From: Symbiodinium natans
Lineage: Eukaryota; Sar; Dinophyceae; Suessiales; Symbiodiniaceae
Reading direction: 5' to 3'
Length of the DNA: 19,740 bases
NCBI GenBank assembly: GCA_905221605.1
Contig: CAJNDS010001416.1
Span: 1 to 19,740, forward strand
The first letter of the stretch is position 1; every line of letters begins with the position of its first letter. The notes under the pieces were generated by a model. The model was not told the DNA's origin. It searched no databases and worked only from the letters and a program-made list of their open reading frames with translations. Both the position numbers and the translations under genes were made by a program. This document shows, one piece after another, positions 1 through 7,482 of the stretch.

Positions 1-32
1 AACATCCCCACCTTAGTGATTTGGATTTGGGC

Positions 33-226
33 ACTCCAGGGAGTCTCGGGTTGGGCACTCCAGGGAGTGTCTGGGGTTGCTCCAGGGAGGGGTTGGGCAC
101 TCCGGAGTCTCTGGGTTGGGCTCCAGGAGTCTCTGGCGTTTGGGGTTGGGCACTCCAGGGAGTCTTTGGGGTTGGGTACTCCAGGAGTCTCTGGGTTTGG
201 GCATTCCAGGGAGTCTCTAGGAATAG
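33..226. repeat. Degenerate tandem array with ACTCC-AG-GGAGT core
   Basis: About seven or eight imperfect units of roughly 23-33 nt are read here. Each has a TTGGGCACTCCAGGGAGT-like core followed by TCTCTGGG. The core holds a short inverted repeat, ACTCC and GGAGT around AG, so each unit could form a tiny hairpin. Some units have lost part of it (for example CACTCCGGAGT or GCTCCAGGAGT). The short frames opened on both strands repeat Gly/Ser/Leu or Pro with the same period and are by-products of the array, not genes. Confidence 0.85.
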
Positions 227-227
227 A

Positions 228-262
228 CCGGGCGAGGAGAAGAGCTCCGGGCGAGGAGAAGA
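228..262. repeat. Short tandem duplication, 16-nt motif, 19-nt period
   Basis: The motif CCGGGCGAGGAGAAGA occurs at 228-243 and again at 247-262. It directly follows the ACTCC array and is probably a small replication-slippage duplication. No function is seen. Confidence 0.8.
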
Positions 263-1905
263 ATTCTAACAACCCCACACCGAAGGTGGGGAATAATAAG
301 CGACACGTGAAGCTAGACTAAAGCGACGGAACCCTGTCTACCAGACCCTGGGACCCCCGACGCACCAAGGGAGATAATCGCCGACCAGAAGTCATGTTGG
401 TGGGGCGCGATGCTGGTGTTGCCATCCTCGGTCTTAGGGTTTAGGGGCTTAGTAAGGTCTATGGATCTTTCCGTGTCGTTTGGGGTTAGGCGCTGGACTA
501 GAAAGAAGCTGATAGCTGCTAGCTGTTTCTGGGCCATGTTGAGGAGGCGCCGGGACGGGATGTCGTCGCTTTACTTTGACCTCTTCACTTTTGCCCAGAA
601 CACCGCTTATGTTTTTAACTTTGTGTGTTTTCGCTTTCTGGTTTTCTAGGAACAGTGTTTGCCAAGAATAATGCACATGTCTGGACTGTGTGCTCACTGC
701 CACCACCAATCTCTCAATTTTCCTGACAAGCAGGGCTTTGAAGCTTTGGAGCCGTTAAGTTGTTTTTGCCGGCAAAACCTTCATGACTTAACTTGTGTAA
801 AATCTTTTTTGACATCAGTTGCCGAAACACAGGGGTCTTACAAGTTTTTTCAGTGTTAAAATGGGGGTATTATTTGTTCTTGCAATACGCCCTTCTTGCT
901 GTCCATTGCTTTGGTCACAAGAATTGGGTGGCGAAACCATTGAAACCCGCAAAAACCAGGCCAGACTTCTAGATGACAAAACACGGATGATGTCGGCCTG
1001 GTCTGGATCATGAATCACACCAGTGTAGTCTCAAGACGAAGCCATCGCGACAAATGATGCTTCGATTCTCCGTGCGAAAAATGAAGCTGACTTGCATGTA
1101 TCAACACACGCCGGATGCTAACACCAGCCGTGGAAACCCTTGCTATATCTCTAAATTGGGGCCCCGTTTAGGTCCTTTTTATAAGGGTGCTGTACAAAAT
1201 TGGGGACTTGAAAAACGATCCTAATTTAGAGAACTACCCATATACCACCCTTGAACCCAACCTTGAACCTGTAGACTGATCCTCCAGCCCCTACATAAAT
1301 CCATACTGAAATCCGTGTCAAAAGCAACTGAAGATCCGCGCAAGGTCCAGGACAAGAAGCTGGGTAGAAGTTGTTGAGCAAATAGGCATGAGGATCCTTC
1401 AGATCGTGGGCATTTGGTAAGTTTGCAAAATACGGCAGAATGGGGGCCGCAGTTTAGTATTTTGGTCAGGTGTTGGGCTAACGTTTCCGATTTGGGGCCG
1501 ATGTTTCGAGTTCAGGTCCCCGGAAGCCTACAACTCCTTGTAGAAACACGTAGAGGCTCCCTTTACGGGAACCCTGTGATGTAAAGTCTCGGCCTTGATG
1601 TCAAGGTCCCGGCAGAGCCGCGCCAGTACGACATCCAACCGCGGAATGCCGGTGCTAAGGCCTCCGAGTCTCTTCGCAAAGTTTAGGGATTATTAGGGTG
1701 CCCATCCGCTGGCTCAGATGCTACTGTACTGCTTCTGAATCGGCTCTGAGATCAGGCACTGTCAGGTTGGGGGGGGATTTGGGGCTTCGAGGGATTTCAA
1801 TTTATTGAGTGTATCCGCCGTATTCGTCGTAGAGACAAGAAGGGAGTAAGTTCTCGTCTAAGCCAAACGAGAACCCTCCCCATCTCACTGCGGTGCCTAT
1901 CTGAT
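263..1905. other. Gene-free stretch, no supported feature
   Basis: Frames here are all under 90 codons on both strands and have no recognisable domain. One minus-strand frame at 313-537 has a fairly balanced composition but no upstream or downstream continuation and no motif I can name. There is one TTTAGGG-like heptamer near 438. I see no RNA gene, no tandem repeat of note and no CTATCC motif. This is most likely intergenic DNA or decayed repeat. Confidence 0.6.
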
Positions 1906-1910
1906 GATCT

Positions 1911-1923
1911 GCTACTGCTACTG

Positions 1924-1980
<57 letters not shown>

Positions 1981-2032
1981 CTCCTGCTGCTACCACCACC
2001 ACCACGACGACGACTACTACTTACTATTGCTT
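1911..2032. repeat. Compound CTA/CTG/ACC/ACG trinucleotide microsatellite
   Basis: The array starts as CTACTG units, becomes pure CTA for about 50 nt, then runs through CTC, CTG, ACC and ACG back to ACT. The CTA-to-ACG-to-ACT succession recurs in the array at 2479-2696, so the two probably share origin or mutation process. Poly-Tyr and poly-Val frames across it are artefacts. Confidence 0.95.
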
Positions 2033-2035
2033 CTT

Positions 2036-2173
2036 TTTGGTTTTCTATTGGTTTTGATTGGTTTTCTATTGGTCTTTATTGGTTTCTATTGGTTTTCTGT
2101 TGGTTTTCTATTGGTTTCTATTGGCTTTTGTTTGCTTTCTATTGGTTTTTATTGGTTTTAATTGGCTCTCTAT
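2036..2173. repeat. T-rich minisatellite, TTTCTATTGG unit
   Basis: About eleven or twelve copies of a 10-14 nt unit are seen, with the form TTTCTATTGG varying to TTTTGATTGG, TTTTTATTGG or TTTTAATTGG. The array is continuous with the preceding trinucleotide array. The Phe/Leu/Gly frames across it are by-products of the repeat. Confidence 0.9.
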
Positions 2174-2313
2174 TTTAGATTTCTGGGTTAAACTTGGGTC
2201 GCTGGTCGCAGCTGAGGCCCTACCTGCAGGCTGGGCTGCGACCACCTTTGAGTATGACTCCAGATAAATTCAGTAGGTAGCCGGTCGCAGCTCAGCGAAG
2301 CCCAGCTGCGACC
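2174..2313. repeat. Diverged copy of the duplicated segment, with hairpin arms
   Basis: This stretch begins with TTTAGATTTCTGGGTTAAAC, as do the corresponding parts of the two better copies to the right. It also shares their GCTGCGACCACC and CTTTGAGTATGACTC-like segments, but has many differences and no long CTG array. It carries two inverted repeats: GGTCGCAG at 2204-2211 with CTGCGACC at 2236-2243, and GGTCGCAGCT at 2283-2292 with AGCTGCGACC at 2304-2313. Both could fold back on themselves. Confidence 0.7.
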
Positions 2314-2319
2314 TCTGCT

Positions 2320-2479
2320 GCAGCAGCAGACGGAAACCCCCTAAGCTCCCTTGGCCCCCTTAAGCCCCTTGGCGCCTTTAGATTTCTGGGTTAAACTTGG
2401 GTCGGGCTGCGACCACCTTGAGTATGACTCTGTATGAATTCACTAGGCAGCCGGTCGCAGCCCAGCGCAAGCCAGCACA

Positions 2480-2569
<90 letters not shown>

Positions 2570-2650
2570 ACTGCTACTGCTACTGCTACTGCTACTGCTA
2601 CTGCTCCTGCTACTGCTCCCGCTCCGGCTACTGCTACTGCTACTGCTACT

Positions 2651-2687
<37 letters not shown>

Positions 2688-2798
2688 CTACTACTAACCA
2701 TATCATGACAGGATTCATGTTCGTGAATCATTCACTTACCATCGTGGCCAAAGCTTCCACCTTAAAGGATCCCTCGAAGGATGCCCTTAAAGGAGCCC
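2320..2798. repeat. Segmental duplication, copy A (contains CTG/CTA array)
   Basis: The left flank (about 2320-2478) and right flank (2697-2798) are nearly identical to 3273-3454 and 3555-3656. Differences include TTAAAC versus TGAAAC, and AAGCCAGC versus AACCTAGC. In between is a trinucleotide array. GGGCTGCGACC at 2404-2414 is the exact reverse complement of GGTCGCAGCCC at 2453-2463, giving an 11-bp stem with a 38-nt loop just before the array. The unit may be a non-autonomous mobile repeat, but no target-site duplication was recognised. Confidence 0.9.
2479..2696. repeat. Long CTG then CTG/CTA then CTA trinucleotide array
   Basis: About 30 uninterrupted CTG units are followed by alternating CTACTG, a few CTC/CCG interruptions, then CTA, CGA and CTA again. 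The sharp change in unit from left to right is also seen in copy B. The poly-Leu, poly-Ser, poly-Ala and poly-Cys frames across it are artefacts of the array. Confidence 0.95.
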
Positions 2799-2799
2799 A

Positions 2800-2851
2800 A
2801 CCCTAAACCCTAAACCCTAAACCTTAAACCCTAAACCCAAAACCCTAAACT
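2800..2851. repeat. Interstitial telomere-like CCCTAAA tract
   Basis: Six or seven CCCTAAA units stand in a row, with two single-base variants (CCTTAAA and CCCAAAA). This is the plant/alga-type telomeric heptamer, here inside the sequence and not at an end. Isolated copies occur nearby at about 3083, 3248 and 3890. Confidence 0.9.
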
Positions 2852-3259
2852 CAGGGCCGACACCGCCCCCCTACAATCTGGATGGGGCTGGCATTTTCGG
2901 GGTACCCCCAAGCCCCCAGCCCTCGCCGCAGCATGCCCAGGATGAGGGGGCTTCAGGCCGGCCCTTCTTTGGCCCTCCTCACCCCTGACTCCCTCGTCCC
3001 CGTGCCCCCTTGGCTCCCCTGGCCCCGAACGTCATGAAACTGAATAAGTTTTTTGAAGTGGACTGTTGTTTTAAGTGTAGGCCTAAACCCTAAAAGGAAT
3101 AGGTTTGGGTGGCTTTGCCGCCTCCGACGGTGTGGGGTGGGAGAAAAGTGTTGGATGGCCCTCCACGATCGGGCCAAAGCTGCTTTTCGCACCTCACGAA
3201 GCTTTCGAGCTTGTTCCGAAACCTAACCTTCACAGCCCTCAACCCGAAACCCTAAACCA
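2852..3259. other. Gene-free spacer between the duplicated segments
   Basis: No convincing reading frame is seen; the longest are under 80 codons and biased. The stretch is C-rich in its first half (2865-3025) and carries isolated CCCTAAA heptamers. Nothing else is seen. Confidence 0.6.
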
Positions 3260-3272
3260 GCTGCTGCTGCTG

Positions 3273-3656
<384 letters not shown>

Positions 3657-4191
3657 TGGGATGCCCAAACGCCGACTCTCTGCCCCAATGCTTCGCGCCT
3701 CGGTAGCTGCAGTCCTCCCAGGTCTCTTCGGGTTTAGGCTTTAGGGCCTCCCAAACCCAGGCCTAGACTACCAGCACCACAGCTGTTGTCTCAGCCATTG
3801 TTAGCACACGCCAGTGCTACTCTAGCCCTTCTGCTGTAAGCACATGAGGCAGATTGTGAGAATCTGGGACCTTGATGGCAGACCGACAAACCCTAAACCC
3901 TGAACCCACATAGTATCTTTAAGGATACCCCTGGATGTTCTCAAAAGAAAAAGCTTCTCTGCAAAACAAAGCCCGAGGGGTACCCAAATCTTATATCATT
4001 TGGCCTCAAAGTAGTCCCTATATAGGCCCAAGTATGTTCTATTTGGGTACATGGGCCCTCACGGAAACAGCCAGTCCAACATCCCCCAGACCCCAAGCTT
4101 CTACCTCAGGCCCGAAAGCAAGTAGGTGCAGGGCTGAGGGAGTGGCCTTAGGATCTGAGGTGTAAGCATATAGGGTTTAGTGCTAACGGGT

Positions 4192-4256
4192 TGAAGGGTT
4201 TAGGGGTTTAGGGTTTAGGGCTCTAGGGTTTGGGACTTCAGGGGTTTACGAGTTTA
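4192..4256. repeat. Degenerate TTTAGGG tract, opposite orientation to the 2.8-kb tract
   Basis: Several GGGTTTAGGG-like units with single-base changes run in the TTTAGGG sense, whereas the tract at 2800-2851 runs in the CCCTAAA sense. The sense changes again at 5361 and 5520. Confidence 0.8.
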
Positions 4257-5360
4257 GAGTTCTATGTATCCTTTCGATACAGGAAGGACGAGTCCTGCCG
4301 GCTTGAGGCAATGTTGGTAACTGTCACTTCGCCGGTGTCGTAGTTCCTTGTACTTGGAGGATCAGGGGGCTTAGCAAGTAAGGTACTTCGTGTCTTAGTC
4401 TTGCAAGGAAACACACTGACTATCGCTGCCTCAATCAAAACCATCCGAGCTACTTTATCCGAAACTTATGCAAGTATTCACGATTGCAATGTGCAGAGTA
4501 TGCATCTGTCTCGGCTGGAATGTGCACGTGTGCACGTCGCTATGTTTCTTTCTATACTGTAATGTCTTCTCGCTGGCTTCGAAAGCCCATCAGGTGGTTC
4601 CAGGTGGGCTTCTGCTTTTGCGTGATGCTGGGTGCTTCAGGCTTGAAACTTCAAGTCTGCAGTCGTCCTGGGCTTACCGATTCAGACTAGTGCCATGGTC
4701 ACACACAGCTCATGGGGCTTGCACCTTCAAGCTGCAAAGCACGAAATCGGACAATCCTCCACCCTAAGCTCACCTAAGGCTAGGTCCGGAGTCCAGCTAA
4801 ACCGTGAGCCTTTTGGCATCCAGCCCAACCCACACACAAGCCCTAAGCTCTAAACCTGGCAACGCACACCCCCCAATAAAATGTCAAACCCTTTGAAAAT
4901 CAGAGAAAATCCCATAAAATAGCCCTAGTTCACAAGCGCAAGCCTTGTTGTTTGTCGGTTCCTCTCTTTGTCGAGAAACCGCTTTCGGAAAACGGCCTGT
5001 CGCCAGGGCATCTGCTGCGCACACTCCAAGTAGAGGTCCTTCGTGTCCTGTTATTGGGGGTTCCGTCGGAGCTTGTGCGGTTTATCAAGGTTTTACGTTG
5101 TGGTATAGGCTAGTTTGACGCGCGTTACAAAGGCTAACGTTAAAGGAGTTGATCATGACTTTGGCAGTCAACCCAAGCTATGCCTCAAAACCTCATACGA
5201 GTACTGGTTGCTCAGACCCCTTCACCACTCACCTTCTTACAAGAACGGTCGCCAGATTTGTGGTTAGGGCTGAAGGGGTCAAAGTTGTCTGGCTTCTCGG
5301 GGCACAGGCTTGGGCTGTAGTGTTAAAAGCTTCCCTAAGCCCTACTCAACTACTCCAATA

Positions 5361-5427
5361 CCCCCCAACAACCCCAAAACCTAAACCCTCAACCCTATAT
5401 ACACCCTAAATTCCCTAAACCCCTCAA
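5361..5427. repeat. Degenerate CCCTAAA tract
   Basis: Scattered CCCTAAA, CCCTCAA and CCTAAAC units with short inserts are read here. It is of the same family as the 2.8-kb tract but more decayed. Confidence 0.65.
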
Positions 5428-5519
5428 TCTTTGGGAGGCAAAGCCTGAGGTTTTCGGCTGAGGTTCAAGCGAGCCTAGGCTTTATTTAGGTCTCTAGGCT
5501 TTAGGTCTCTGGGCGAAAG

Positions 5520-5579
5520 TCCACAAGTTTAGGGGTTTTTGATGGTTTTGGGTTTAGGGTTTCGGTTTCAGGGTTTAAG
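5520..5579. repeat. Degenerate TTTAGGG tract
   Basis: GTTTAGGGG, GGGTTTAGGG and related units are present with several mismatches. It is the rightmost telomere-like signal; none was noticed to the right of about 5580. Confidence 0.65.
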
Positions 5580-5929
5580 ATGTAGGCCCTAATCATTACA
5601 ACATGGTTAGGGGGTACATGTAGTCTAATTGTAAGGAGGGTCCCCGAAATTGCATGGTCATTTCCCCTATAAATGGAGTTTCGATATTGGAAGTGTTACA
5701 ATTATTCTGGTTTGTGTCAGTATCTCCATATAGCGCGGTTTCAAAAAATAGTGACCCTAATCAACAACCCGTTGTGCGACCCGACTGATTCTGAGGACAT
5801 GTCAGACAGGTACTTCTGATTTTCCGAAACCCCACAGTTGTACGGTCAAAGCATTCGATACGAAATCGTTCCAAAGAAGAAATTAGACCCTGACCGAAGC
5901 TCCATCCAGGGTGCGAGGTTGGGGCCGCG

Positions 5930-5989
5930 CTCCATCCAGCCCCGCCCTCCCCGCCCCCTACCCGCTCAACACCTTCCCCCCCTCCCCTG
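5930..5989. repeat. C-rich tract just left of the motif-rich unit
   Basis: About 60 nt are almost all C with a few T, A and G, including several runs of four or more C. The complementary strand is G-rich and could form a four-stranded structure. A short direct repeat, GCTCCATCCAG, flanks its left part (about 5899 and 5930). It lies about 280 nt left of the first CTATCC motif, close to the change in sequence type. Confidence 0.7.
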
Positions 5990-6041
5990 TGCGAAGTGTC
6001 CAAACCAATGAAAACTTGCGCAACCCGTTCCAGTAACTAGC

Positions 6042-6296
6042 TCAGGCCACACGAGGAGAAAGAAGTTGTATATTTACAGTTGTAGGTTGTAATGTTGCAC
6101 CAGAAGTAACAGTCTCCCTGTCAACGGGGAACTCAAGGTAGCTAGCCAATCGTTCCGAGCCACTCCCGACGTTAACTATCGGAAGGATCCCCAGAGTTGC
6201 TATCTCCAGGGGGTGGTAACCTATCGCTCTAGATGTATCCACTAGCCGTCCGGCTGCGTGTTGTACACCTATCCCGATATTCACCTGAACAGCCAC
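6042..6296 (-). CDS. Small uncharacterised frame, 84 codons, possible remnant
   Basis: This minus-strand frame has a GTG as its first start-like codon, with a TGA three codons upstream, and ends in TGA. Its composition is balanced and protein-like, including a hydrophobic stretch ending ATLGILPIVNVGSG near residues 33-46, but it matches no family I can name. In a eukaryote GTG is a poor start, so if real it is more likely an exon or remnant than a complete gene. It points the same way as the four large frames and lies at the edge of the motif-rich unit. The first CTATCC of the series falls inside it at 6269-6274. Confidence that it is translated is low. Confidence 0.25.
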   Translation of the reverse strand: MAVQVNIGIGVQHAAGRLVDTSRAIGYHPLEIATLGILPIVNVGSGSERLASYLEFPVDRETVTSGATLQPTTVNIQLLSPRVA

Positions 6297-6472
6297 CTGC
6301 CCTCAGTATCCTCCGGCCTCCGGCTATGAGTTGTAAAGAGGACAGACAACTATCCCAAAGGTTAGGGAAGGATCTATCCCTCGTCAACGCTCGATCCTTT
6401 TAGCTCCTCTGGCCTCCGGCTGCGAGTTGGCTAATCAGATCCACAACGTACAGGGACACTATCCACGGGGGC
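6244..6472. repeat. Three degenerate CCGGCTGCGAGTTG...CTATCC units
   Basis: Three stretches begin with a CTCCGGCTGCGAGTTG-like block at about 6248, 6317 and 6413. Each is followed 10-40 nt later by CTATCC (6269, 6350 and about 6459). Similarity is limited to these two blocks. The same CCTCCGGCTGCG block occurs once more inside ORF4 near 8197. This may be chance composition or the decayed remains of a repeated unit. Confidence 0.4.
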
Positions 6473-7482
6473 GAAAACTGTACAAATCTGGCTGCTACGA
6501 TACTAAGAAGGGCCCTTCTTGAGCAGCTCGCGGCTGCGAACGGACACGAAGTCCATATGCTATCCAGGCTCGTCCACGAGGAGGTCGGCATCTATCCCAG
6601 GCCCAAACCCGAAATCATTGTACAAGCTAAGTTCGCACCCCATGAAATTGACTTGACCTCTTTGTGCTAAACACCCCCCGTTTTCGGGACGCACTCAGCG
6701 GTCAGAAAATCGATGAATTCGCGACTTCTATCCCGGTTAGCTTCAGGCAAAAACAAGAACGCAGGAGGCATAGTCGACCTGATCGCCAGCCCCTTTAGGG
6801 CGCCCACCACCACCCGCGATTACGGCGATCACTCCGGCTATCCTCGGGAGCAACACCGCCATCCGCTAACCTCGACATTCATCGCAGTAGCACAAACCAC
6901 CAGTCCGTGGCTCTCGGCTACATTTCGTGCCCTCGTGCCTATTCCGCGTAGTAAAATTGTCTATCCTTCGCATTCCAGGAAAATCGAGCGTCGCTTCTAT
7001 CCATTATGCATTCCGACTCAGTTCATCTTCTCCATAACTATCCTGGGTAAGGCCTCACTCTTAATCAGTACCCCTCGACGTCATCGTAGTTCCCACGCTT
7101 CTATCCCTTCATTCTTGTAAGCGATCTTCTCCGTGGGGACTCACTGGTGGTTAGCCATGCCCATCCTGATCTTTTCTCCTCTCCACAGCTTCATCTTTTG
7201 ATCTTTTCATGTGAATGTCTTATTGGTGGCGAGCCAGGCCTTCCCAGAAGCTTCCGCCGCAGGGTCTTATTGGTGGCTAGCCAAGCCCTGCACCAGAGTC
7301 TCACGACAGCCGTTCACCCACTCATCTCATCCTGCGCCATCCATCCGCTCTATCCCCCCGCGTGCGCCACCAGCCATGGCCCGGGCACATGACTTTGCAT
7401 GTCCCATTCTATCCCTCACGCCGAGCCATTGGTGACTAGGCAGCTTTGTGCTTTCGTCCTATCCCCGCTTGTCGCCATTTCA
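6297..7482. other. Flank of ORF4 without a resolvable gene
   Basis: The CTATCC motif continues at the same density and orientation as in the ORFs, so this DNA seems to belong to the same unit, but no long frame exists on the minus strand. Short protein-like pieces occur in several frames. The clearest is a plus-strand run of 88 sense codons from 6404 to a TAA at 6668-6670. It has no early ATG and is preceded by a pyrimidine-rich CCTTTTAG that could be read as a splice acceptor. On the minus strand, one frame from about 7420 to 6900 reads as short plausible peptides broken by TGA, TAA and TAG about as often as chance predicts. A 3' untranslated region or decayed coding DNA both fit. Confidence 0.45.
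7144..7445. repeat. Four dispersed copies of ATTGGTGGCTAGCCAAGCC
   Basis: Copies stand at about 7144-7161 (CTGGTGGTTAGCCATGCC), 7222-7240, 7269-7287 and 7428-7445 (ATTGGTGACTAGGCAGCT). The two central ones share an extra GTCTT on the left and are spaced 47 nt apart. The centre TGGCTAGCCA is a perfect 10-nt palindrome in the copy at 7269. All lie just downstream of the ORF4 stop, where they could be a 3' regulatory or structural element. Confidence 0.6.

Larger units (their letters stand above)
3657..5929. other. Gene-free stretch with scattered telomere-like heptamers
   Basis: The longest frames are 99 and 86 codons, have no recognisable domain and show no consistent frame. Apart from the telomere-like tracts listed separately, I see no RNA gene, no tandem array and no CTATCC motif. 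It is probably intergenic DNA with decayed repeats. Confidence 0.6.

Noticed and set aside
313-537. 74-codon minus-strand frame of balanced composition
   Set aside because: It is isolated and short, with no domain, no splice context and no continuation.
2378-2731. Poly-Ser, poly-Leu, poly-Ala and poly-Cys frames
   Set aside because: They are produced by the trinucleotide array on both strands and in all frames. Nothing supports translation.
6900-7422. Minus-strand frame with short plausible peptides broken by many stops
   Set aside because: Stops occur about once per 20-30 codons, close to chance, so a decayed gene or recoded stops cannot be claimed.
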